The position numbers and the translations under genes are program-made. Below the pieces are notes generated by a model, which did not search any database, was not told the DNA's origin, and saw nothing but the letters and a program-made list of their open reading frames with translations. Shown piece by piece: positions 44,306 through 51,944 of a stretch of 64,000 nt of DNA. The number at the start of each line of letters is the position of its first letter. Within the stretch, counting starts at the first letter, position 1. The DNA lies in contig NZ_AP018291.1 in the NCBI RefSeq assembly GCF_002368415.1, forward strand, positions 124,001 to 188,000, written 5' to 3'. Source of the stretch: Calothrix sp. NIES-4105 (GTDB lineage: Bacteria; Cyanobacteriota; Cyanobacteriia; Cyanobacteriales; Nostocaceae).

Positions 44306-46558
44306 ATGCAAGCTCCATCATCTCTCCGTGAAAATTCCACAACAGATATTTATGTTGTTCGTCGTAATGGTTCGACGACACCGTTAGAAATTAGTAAAAT
44401 TCGCAAAGTCGTTAACTGGGCAACTCAAGGAATACACGCCAACCCGATTGCTTTAGAAGCTAGTCTTACAACTCGATTGCGTCCAGGAATTACCACGCGC
44501 GAAATTCAAGATAATTTGATTCGCTGTGCTTTAGATTTATGTAGTCCAGAAGAACCAGACTGGCGCTATGTGGCAGGAAGATTACATATTTGGAGTTTGT
44601 GGAAAGACACTAAAGTTAGTCGTGGTTATCAATACGGACATTATGCTCGCACTGTACAAACAAAAGTTTTGTCAGGGCAATACTCGCGTGACATCTTAAT
44701 TTATACTCGTGAGGAATTAGAGATTGCTAACAGTTGGATTAATCCTGAATGGGATGTCGATTATGATTATGCAGGAGCAGTATTACTGACGAAGCGATAT
44801 CTCCTTACAGATGAGTTACCCCAAGAAGCATTTTTGACATGCGCGCTTTTAATTGCCTCAGTAGAGTCAGAGAATCGATTAGATAAGGCACGTAGATTTT
44901 ATGAAGCAATCGCGCGTCGTCAAATATCTTTAGCAACTCCGATTCTGGCAAATTTGCGAGTCGAAAATGGAACGCTTTCCAGTTGTTTTATTACAGCAAT
45001 GGATGATAATTTGGAAAGCATCTTTGGCGCCATTCATGATGTCGCTCGCATTTCCAAAAATGGCGGAGGTGTGGGAGTAAATATATCTCGTGTTAGAGGT
45101 ACGGGCAGTTGGGTGATGGGGAAAAAGAACGCATCTGGTGGTGTAGTTCCTTGGATTAAATTGCTAAATGATACAGCAATTGCAGTCAATCAAGGTGGAC
45201 GCAGAGCAGGTGCTGTAACCGTGAGTCTGGATATTTGGCATTTGGACTTACTCGAATTTTTAGAAATGCAAACCGAGAATGGTGATCAACGACGCAAAGC
45301 TTATGACGTGTTTCCGCAATTGGTTGTTAGTGATGAATTTATGCGTCGAGTCGCAGCGAATACAACATGGACTTTAGTTGACCCTTATGAGGTGCGAATG
45401 AGTTTAGGTATTGAACTAGCGCAATTATGGGGTGAAGAATTTGAAAACGCTTATCATCAAATTGAAGCCTGTTTAGATAAATCTATTACACTTTATCAAA
45501 AGGTAAATGCTCGCCTTTTACTTAAACAGATAATGCGAACCCAATTAGAAACTGGGATGCCTTACCTGTGGTTCAAAGATACTGTTAATCGAGCTAATCC
45601 TAACAAGCATGAGGGATACATACCTAGTGGTAACTTATGTCAAGAATCGTGGTCAAATGTAAAACCTGGCGAAGAAAGTCATACGTGTAACCTCTTGAGT
45701 ATTAATCTTGCAAATTTAGAAGATAAACAGCGGGCAGATATTTGTGAAATTGCAGTACGTATATTAGATAATACAATTGAATTAACCTCACCACCCTTTG
45801 CAGCAAGTGCCACCCACAACGCAAAATACCGCACAATTGGGGTAGGCTGTATGGGATTAGCTGATTGGTTAGCAAAGCGTCATCTTACTTATACTCATCT
45901 TCAAGAAATTAGTGATTTATTTGAAGATATTGCTTATTATTGCACCGCAACATCGATGCAACTAGCTAATGAACGAGGCGCCTATCCTGCTTTTGCTCTT
46001 AGTGAATGGAGCAAAGGAAATTTACTCGGAGCAAAACCAGTGGAATGGTTTTTGCAACACGCAAGTAAACCAGAACGTTTTTTAAAACTAAGTCAGGAAA
46101 TTCAACAACATGGCATTCGTAATTCACATATTACAGCAATTGCGCCTAACACATCTTCGTCATTAGTTCAAGGTTGTACTGCCAGCGTCTTACCCATTTA
46201 CAGCAAATTCTTCTACGAAAAGTGGGCAAAAGGTTCAGTACCCATCGCACCACCTTATATACGTGATAAATTTTGGTTCTACGTCGAAAATAAAACACTC
46301 TTACAGAAAAAAGTCGTGCGTGCAATCTCCACAATACAACAGTGGATTGATACTGGAATTTCGATGGAATTATTGTTTAACCTCAACGCTGGAGTTTATT
46401 TCCCTGATGAACCTGAACGCTGTCTCACGGCTGTTGATATTTTTGAAACTATAATGCTGGCTTGGAAATTAGATTGTAAAGCAATCTATTATATTCGCAC
46501 CGTACAGAAAGATAGTTTCAAAGAATCCAATGAGCAATGTACTGCTTGTGCAAACTAA
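44306..46558 (+). CDS. nrdA: Class I ribonucleotide reductase, alpha subunit
   Basis: The 750-aa catalytic subunit makes deoxyribonucleotides. It has an ATP-cone (YVVRRNGSTTPLEISKIRKV, residues about 17-36), the substrate Cys SSCFITAM, the radical-site loop NLCQES (N-x-C-x-E), HTCNLLSINL, and the C-terminal redox pair in QCTACAN. Class I enzymes need no B12, unlike the class II NrdJ used by many cyanobacteria. It is divergent from riboswitch A and followed by nrdB at 16 bp. No riboswitch on its own strand was found. Confidence 0.95.
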   Translation: MQAPSSLRENSTTDIYVVRRNGSTTPLEISKIRKVVNWATQGIHANPIALEASLTTRLRPGITTREIQDNLIRCALDLCSPEEPDWRYVAGRLHIWSLWKDTKVSRGYQYGHYARTVQTKVLSGQYSRDILIYTREELEIANSWINPEWDVDYDYAGAVLLTKRYLLTDELPQEAFLTCALLIASVESENRLDKARRFYEAIARRQISLATPILANLRVENGTLSSCFITAMDDNLESIFGAIHDVARISKNGGGVGVNISRVRGTGSWVMGKKNASGGVVPWIKLLNDTAIAVNQGGRRAGAVTVSLDIWHLDLLEFLEMQTENGDQRRKAYDVFPQLVVSDEFMRRVAANTTWTLVDPYEVRMSLGIELAQLWGEEFENAYHQIEACLDKSITLYQKVNARLLLKQIMRTQLETGMPYLWFKDTVNRANPNKHEGYIPSGNLCQESWSNVKPGEESHTCNLLSINLANLEDKQRADICEIAVRILDNTIELTSPPFAASATHNAKYRTIGVGCMGLADWLAKRHLTYTHLQEISDLFEDIAYYCTATSMQLANERGAYPAFALSEWSKGNLLGAKPVEWFLQHASKPERFLKLSQEIQQHGIRNSHITAIAPNTSSSLVQGCTASVLPIYSKFFYEKWAKGSVPIAPPYIRDKFWFYVENKTLLQKKVVRAISTIQQWIDTGISMELLFNLNAGVYFPDEPERCLTAVDIFETIMLAWKLDCKAIYYIRTVQKDSFKESNEQCTACAN

Positions 46559-46574
46559 TCAAAATTAAATTAAA

Positions 46575-47633
46575 ATGTACCAAATAAAACAATCATTAAT
46601 GCCAATAAATCCTGTTTTCAATCCGAACGGGAGTGACGATACAGGAAATCGTTTAATATGGTTTGGGGAAACTACGAACCTAATGCAATTAAATGATGTT
46701 CGCTATTCGTGGGCTGTATCTCTCTACCGTCAAATGCGCGAAAATTTTTGGGTGCCCGAAAAAATAGACATTACTCAGGATGTAACAGATTACGTTAATC
46801 TCACCCCTGAAGAACAACGCGCGTTTGATGGTATTCTTAGTTACTTGACGTTTCTTGATTCAGTACAAACTTGTAATTTGCCTCATCTCAAAAACAGCAT
46901 TACGGCGCCGGAAATTGCATTATGCATAGCAGAGCAAATTTCGCAAGAGGCAATGCATAATCAATCTTATCAATATATAATTGAAACGGTGATTCCGAGT
47001 GGGCGCCGTACACAAGTTTATGAATATTGGCGAAGTGATTACGTTCTCAAAGAAAGATGCGAATTTATTGCCGGACTATACCAAAAGTATGTCAATAATC
47101 CCACACCAGAGAATTATTTTATATCACTGTTAGCCGATTACTTGTTGGAAGGACTGTATTTCTACAACGGATTTATATTTTTCTACAATCTTTCATCAAG
47201 AATGCTCATGTCAGGGAGTGCCGATATATTTAGAATGATTAACCGAGATGAACTTTCTCATGTACGGCTATACCAAAAATTAATTCCCGAAGCAATGGAA
47301 GTTTTTCCCCATAGTCACGAACAAATCTATGAAATGTTTGCACTTGCAGTTGAGCATGAATACAAGTGGACAACACATATCGTCGGAGATGATATTTTGG
47401 GTATTACAGCAACAAGTACAGAACAGTACACAAAATATCTAGCAAATACTCGCTTAAAAGCAATAGGATTAGACGCATTATTTCCAGAAGCTATCTACAA
47501 AAAAAGCCCCTACGCTCACTTAGAACGTTTCTCTGACACCAAAAAAGAAGCTAACACAAAAGCAAACTTTTTTGAAGCAAGTGTGACCAGTTATGTTATG
47601 TCCTCAAGTATTGAAGGTTGGGATGATTTTTAA
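46575..47633 (+). CDS. nrdB: Class I ribonucleotide reductase, beta subunit
   Basis: The 352-aa protein supplies the radical. The di-metal ligands are visible in FLDSVQ (Asp), EQISQEAMH (Glu, His), YLLEGLYFYNGF (Glu) and RDELSHVRLY (Glu, His). The radical Tyr is in EAMHNQSY, at the position of E. coli Tyr122. It therefore looks like a Tyr-radical class Ia enzyme rather than the Phe/Leu class Ic. It forms an operon with nrdA. Confidence 0.95.
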   Translation: MYQIKQSLMPINPVFNPNGSDDTGNRLIWFGETTNLMQLNDVRYSWAVSLYRQMRENFWVPEKIDITQDVTDYVNLTPEEQRAFDGILSYLTFLDSVQTCNLPHLKNSITAPEIALCIAEQISQEAMHNQSYQYIIETVIPSGRRTQVYEYWRSDYVLKERCEFIAGLYQKYVNNPTPENYFISLLADYLLEGLYFYNGFIFFYNLSSRMLMSGSADIFRMINRDELSHVRLYQKLIPEAMEVFPHSHEQIYEMFALAVEHEYKWTTHIVGDDILGITATSTEQYTKYLANTRLKAIGLDALFPEAIYKKSPYAHLERFSDTKKEANTKANFFEASVTSYVMSSSIEGWDDF

Positions 47634-47792
47634 GCAGTGATCCCCAAGAGAATAAGTAGAATCGTGATGCCAAGCAATAAACTTTTCATTGTCTTGAATT
47701 TTTGAGTGTCTTTTACTACGGTAGTTTAAGTTTTGGCATTTAATTATCTAAGCAATTCATTTTTTGAGTTGAGTTTTAATGATAAAAAATCG

Positions 47793-47950
47793 GCTACCGT
47801 GTACACACATCTTTTTATCATTCTTACATTCCTTCCCTTCGCGAAATGCAGCGTACTTTGCGGTTCGTTAAAGAATTAACCGCAAAGAGCGCAAAGACGG
47901 AAAGAAAGAGAACAAAGGTGACTTTTAGAGACTTGTGTGTACACAGTAGC
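47793..47950. mobile_element. MITE-like element, 158 bp
   Basis: GCTACCGTGTACACACA (47793-47809) and TGTGTGTACACAGTAGC (47934-47950) are terminal inverted repeats with one mismatch. The interior has ACCGCAAAGAGCGCAAAG, related to GAACCGCAAAGGACGCAAAG near 51835. It sits in the convergent gap after nrdB. Confidence 0.7.
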
Positions 47951-48063
47951 TTCCACGCGGTGGGCTAGGGGGGATTAATTATGTTATAAAAAGCTATCCC
48001 TTGCAGTATTGCAGCCTGCTGTAAATTTTTCACTCTTTCAATTTGCAATTAGTTCTTACTAAC

Positions 48064-48450
48064 TTAATCCTGTATATATTCTTTTCCTGTCACCAATGCC
48101 AACTCTGCTCGTACAAATTCACGTCCTAAATAAGCCGCATGGTCATACCGACTCACTGGACAAGGTTTTGTTTCCTCAAATAGTTGAATGCAAATTTCTT
48201 TAGCACTTCTTCCTGTAAACAACGCAGTTGCTTGTCGTTCGACTTTAACGGTTGCAGGAATAGGCTTTCCCGTTTCTGGGTCTACAGCTAATCCTTGCTC
48301 ATTAACTTCATTAGTAAAATGTTTCGCACAAATTAATCCTGGTTGTTGATCTAAGTAGATAATGAAGTAACCTGCTGGGTCGAGTTCTAAAAACCGCTTA
48401 GATAATTTGTCATCAATCGCTGCGATTGCTTCTACTGTTGTTGTCATCAT
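48064..48450 (-). CDS. DUF4346-like protein under a B12 riboswitch
   Basis: The 128-aa soluble protein has GYFIIYLDQQPGLICAKHF, GLAVDPETGKPIPATVKVE and HAAYLGREFVRAELAL. This agrees with the DUF4346 domain family of cyanobacteria, whose function is unknown. The start was set at the ATG at 48450, with GGAAG upstream. The leader carries riboswitch B, the hairpin and a micro-ORF, so expression should rise when B12 is low. Confidence 0.75.
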   Translation of the reverse strand: MMTTTVEAIAAIDDKLSKRFLELDPAGYFIIYLDQQPGLICAKHFTNEVNEQGLAVDPETGKPIPATVKVERQATALFTGRSAKEICIQLFEETKPCPVSRYDHAAYLGREFVRAELALVTGKEYIQD

Positions 48451-48525
48451 ATTAAAACTTCCAAATATACTGTGACAGTAATCCAAGTAATAAATTATTC
48501 CCTCCGGACAAGGGAGACACCTATT

Positions 48526-48624
48526 TTACGATTCATAAAAAGCCGCCATTTGTAGCGTTATGATATGCGGCACCGTAGAAATACAAGACTTAGTAGCTTG
48601 AGAAATGCTCATAATATTAACCAT
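48526..48624 (-). CDS. Leader micro-ORF after riboswitch B (32 aa)
   Basis: The ATG at 48624 overlaps the 3' arm of the Shine-Dalgarno hairpin, as the real start codons at 61021 and 58672 do. The frame begins MVNIMSISQATKSC and ends TLQMAAFYES, parallel to the micro-ORF of riboswitch A. It ends 76 bp before the DUF4346 start. It is the best candidate for the first translated unit controlled by riboswitch B. Confidence 0.45.
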   Translation of the reverse strand: MVNIMSISQATKSCISTVPHIITLQMAAFYES

Positions 48625-48639
48625 CTGTACCTCGCAGAT
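48623..48639 (-). promoter_or_regulatory. Shine-Dalgarno hairpin after riboswitch B
   Basis: Minus-strand ATCTG-CGAGGTA-CAGAT, immediately followed by G to complete the ATG of the micro-ORF at 48624. Confidence 0.65.
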
Positions 48640-48659
48640 GTAAAAAATGTACAATTTAA

Positions 48660-48785
48660 CTTCGGCGGGCATTCTGACTAACAAGGTTGAGAAATTTTCC
48701 TTGATTACAGCTGCGGGACAGTGCCGGATTCACACCGAACTTTCCCCGTTACCTCTTGTGGCTGATTTCCACAAGAACCGAATCG
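48660..48785 (-). ncRNA. Cobalamin riboswitch B
   Basis: The minus strand carries GGTTCTTGTGG, AACGGGGAAAGTTCGGTG, the core CACTGTCCCGCAGCTGT and GTCAGAATGCCCGCC. It is almost identical to riboswitch C over about 210 bp including flanks. It controls the DUF4346 gene. Confidence 0.92.
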
Positions 48786-48980
48786 CTTTAGCAAGCATAA
48801 CACATTTTTTAATCTGTTTTTGTTTTTATAACTTGGAGTTAGGCATGTATTGTGATAGCCCTCAATGAAGTACTTTAAATATTTAAATATTAACTATTTC
48901 TAAAATCTACAATCTCTTTTGAAAATAGTCAAAAGACAATGTGTTAAATTTGACTTGTATTTGCTAAGTATGTTTTATAC

Positions 48981-49751
48981 TTAATTGCCTTGGCGAAAGA
49001 AAAAGACGTGTGGTTTTCCTGTTTTTGGATGCACTAGAACATCCGCACCCACGCCATAGACATTGTGAATTAATTCAGGATGTAATATTTCTTCTGGCGT
49101 TCCAGAGGCAACTATTTCTCCTGCTTGTAAAACATAGAGACGCGCGCAATATGCAGCAGCAAGGTTCAAGTCATGTAAAGCAGCAATACAGGTAACACCT
49201 AAATCTTTTACGAGTTCGAGAATTTCTAGTTGGTAGCGAATGTCTAAATGATTGGTTGGTTCGTCTAAAATTAGAAACTTTGCTTGCTGAGATATTGCTC
49301 TTGCTATCATTACTCGTTGTTTCTCACCTCCTGATAATGAAAGGAAGTTACGTTGTGCTAAATCTTGTAAACCAACTCGAAGTAAAGCTTCTTCTACAAT
49401 TTCAATATCTTGAGGTGTTTCACTATTAAATATACCTTGGTGCGGCGCCCGACCCATCAATACCATTTCAAAAACTGTAAAATCAAACTCAGTAGAAGTT
49501 TCTTGTAAAACGACAGAAGTAGACTTTGCCATTTGCCGAGGACTTAATTTCCAAATATCTTCGTTATTTAATGTTATTAACCCTGCATCTGGTTTAAGAA
49601 TACGATATATACACCTGAGTAAACTAGACTTACCGCTACCATTAGGACCAATTAAGCCAATAAATTCATTATCGTTAATATCTATATTAATATTGCAGAT
49701 TATTTGCTCTCCATCTATAGAAAGGCAAACTTGCTCAACTTGCAGTTTCAT
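48981..49751 (-). CDS. ABC transporter ATPase (FecE/BtuD type)
   Basis: The 256-aa ATPase has the Walker A GPNGSGKSSLLR, signature LSGGEKQR, Walker B FLILDEPTNHLD and the switch His in ALHDLNLAA. It powers uptake of an iron-siderophore, heme or corrinoid across the inner membrane. It overlaps the permease gene by 4 bp (ATGA). The operon order is receptor, binding protein, permease, ATPase. Confidence 0.93.
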   Translation of the reverse strand: MKLQVEQVCLSIDGEQIICNINIDINDNEFIGLIGPNGSGKSSLLRCIYRILKPDAGLITLNNEDIWKLSPRQMAKSTSVVLQETSTEFDFTVFEMVLMGRAPHQGIFNSETPQDIEIVEEALLRVGLQDLAQRNFLSLSGGEKQRVMIARAISQQAKFLILDEPTNHLDIRYQLEILELVKDLGVTCIAALHDLNLAAAYCARLYVLQAGEIVASGTPEEILHPELIHNVYGVGADVLVHPKTGKPHVFFFRQGN

Positions 49752-50782
49752 GACTTACCTCCATGACTCTGCATTAACCAGATGAAAAACGGCGCCCCAA
49801 ATAAAGCAGTTATAATACCCACAGGTAATTCTTCTGGCGCCACAATAACACGAGCGATAACATCTGCCCAAACAAGAAAGATTCCCCCTAATAATAGACT
49901 TATAGGTAAAACTCGACGATGGTCGGAGCCAACTAATAGTCTGACACAATGTGGTATCATTAACCCAACAAAACCAATGGCACCACTAACAGCGACAATT
50001 ACACCTGTTAATAGCGAAGTCACTAAAAATAACTGTTTGCGAAAGCGGTCGGTATTCGTTCCCAAAACCGCTGCTGTTTCTTCACCAATAATTAAAGCAT
50101 TAAGAGCGCGCGCTTGCAGTAGCAAATACCCTAATCCAAAAGATAAAGCAACTAACGGTAATATTAAATCAGTCCATTTGGTTCCTGATAGTCCCCCTAA
50201 TAGCCAAAATAAAACCCTACGTGCAGCTTCTCCTGTTCCACTTTTCAACGTCAAGAAACTAGTTAGTGCAGAAAATAAATAAGATATTGCCACTCCAGCT
50301 AAAACTAAACGAGTTGCAGAAAGGCGCCCTGTACGCTGTGCTAAAAGAAATACTATTATAGAAGATACTAAAGCACCAATAAAGGCGCCGAGAGAGATAG
50401 CATAAATTCCTAAACCAGAAAATACACTGAATAACATCACACAAACAGCACCAACAGAAGCACCAGAAGAAACACCTAAAATATAAGGGTCAGCTAGGGG
50501 GTTACGAACTAATGCTTGCATCGTCACACCAACAACAGAAAGTCCCGCACCGACCAAGACAGCTAGTAATGTTCTCGGAAACCGAATAAACCAGATAATT
50601 TGTACTTGTGCAGGCGCCCAGTCTCCAGTTATGCTAGGAAAGATTTGCGATAAAGCAATTTGCCAAACTCGTATCGGAGAAATGGGTACGGCGCCTATCA
50701 TTACTGCTATAGTGACAGAAATAATTAGAGCAATAAACAATCCTGAAATTATAAGTTGATAGCGTTGTTTGGTTTGCCTCAT
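49748..50782 (-). CDS. FecCD/BtuC-type ABC permease
   Basis: The 344-aa polytopic protein has the family segments RFPRTLLAVLVGAGLSVVGV, NPLADPYILGVSSGASVGA and GAIGFVGLMIPHCVRLLVG, with about ten helices. It starts directly at the stop of the binding-protein gene and overlaps the ATPase gene, so translation is coupled. Substrate class: iron-siderophore or B12. Confidence 0.93.
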   Translation of the reverse strand: MRQTKQRYQLIISGLFIALIISVTIAVMIGAVPISPIRVWQIALSQIFPSITGDWAPAQVQIIWFIRFPRTLLAVLVGAGLSVVGVTMQALVRNPLADPYILGVSSGASVGAVCVMLFSVFSGLGIYAISLGAFIGALVSSIIVFLLAQRTGRLSATRLVLAGVAISYLFSALTSFLTLKSGTGEAARRVLFWLLGGLSGTKWTDLILPLVALSFGLGYLLLQARALNALIIGEETAAVLGTNTDRFRKQLFLVTSLLTGVIVAVSGAIGFVGLMIPHCVRLLVGSDHRRVLPISLLLGGIFLVWADVIARVIVAPEELPVGIITALFGAPFFIWLMQSHGGKS

Positions 50783-51811
50783 TTAGCGAAACCTCTCTGG
50801 ATAAAGCGCTTGAGCTAATTTTTTTACTCCTTCTATGTTTCTAATTCCTGGCATTGTGTAACTAAAACCTAAGATAATAAATTTATCTTCTTGGACTGCT
50901 TTGAGTTTAGAGTATGCTGGATTTGATTTGAGTATTTTTCGTTTTTCCTCAGCAGATGACCAGTTTGCATCTATTAGTACAATTACATCTGGTTGACGCG
51001 CGATGACATCTTCCCAGTTAACCGTTACCCACGCTTCTTTTTTCTGAATGTCTTTAAATATATTTTCTCCACCTGCTAATTCAATGATATGATTTGGCAT
51101 TCCCCAACTGGAAACTGTTACAGGTGGATTTTCTGAGTCATACCAAAATATACGCTTTTTATTTGTGATGTTACCTATTTTTTGTTGGGTTTGCTGCAAT
51201 TGATTTTTTAAGTCTGTAATTAGTTTATCTGCTCTTTCTGTAACTCCGAATATTTGTCCGATATCTCTAATTTCTTGATATAGGTTTTCCATTGTAACCC
51301 GCTCTGGTCTTAGTTCGGTTTTTTCACATTCAATCGGTAATAAATAAGAGTTGATACCTAATTTTAATAAGTCTTGCCGTGAATTAAGAGTTTGTTTATC
51401 AAATGCGCTTTCTTCTGTTGTAAATACAAAATCTGGTTCGACGCTCAAAAAAACTTCGTGCGATGGGTATTTGTCTGCTAAAACACGAATTTGTGAATAC
51501 GCTTGTTGATATTCTCGTAAAATTGGGTTATCTAGATATGCAGTGCCAACCATATGTTTTTCTAAACCGAGTGCAAGCATTACCTCGGTTGCAGATTGTG
51601 TCATTGTTACCGCACGTTGTGGAGGTTTTTTATAGGTAATGGAAATGTCACAATTTTTGATTGCGACTGGTGTATATTTTATTGTTTGAGAGGCGGTTTG
51701 TGTTGATTCGACAATTTTTGTGTTGCATCCGGAAGTTAGTCCCAGCATCAGTGTTGCTGAGATTGTAATTAAGAATTTTTTTACCCAGATGTAATGATTT
51801 TTTCTAATCAC
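50783..51811 (-). CDS. Substrate-binding lipoprotein (FecB/BtuF type)
   Basis: The 342-aa lipoprotein has a lipobox (GLTSGCNTK), the two-lobed fold motifs PPQRAVTMTQSATEVMLALG and VSSWGMPNHIIELAGG, and an ending YPERFR. It captures the ligand in the periplasm. A 65-bp fragment of a second copy of its 3' end lies at 54762, so the locus was once larger. Iron-siderophore is favoured because of the Fur-like box and siderophore-type receptor, but corrinoid is not excluded. Confidence 0.9.
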   Translation of the reverse strand: MIRKNHYIWVKKFLITISATLMLGLTSGCNTKIVESTQTASQTIKYTPVAIKNCDISITYKKPPQRAVTMTQSATEVMLALGLEKHMVGTAYLDNPILREYQQAYSQIRVLADKYPSHEVFLSVEPDFVFTTEESAFDKQTLNSRQDLLKLGINSYLLPIECEKTELRPERVTMENLYQEIRDIGQIFGVTERADKLITDLKNQLQQTQQKIGNITNKKRIFWYDSENPPVTVSSWGMPNHIIELAGGENIFKDIQKKEAWVTVNWEDVIARQPDVIVLIDANWSSAEEKRKILKSNPAYSKLKAVQEDKFIILGFSYTMPGIRNIEGVKKLAQALYPERFR

Positions 51812-51944
51812 ATGTAACTCTCAATTTAGGTAACGAACCGCAAAGGACGCAAAGGAAGAAAGATGTCATTTTTTACATTTTTTAGTCCATTTTAATAGAC
51901 AGTAGCTCTTAGCATGGGAATTACTATGCGGCTGTGAATGTATA

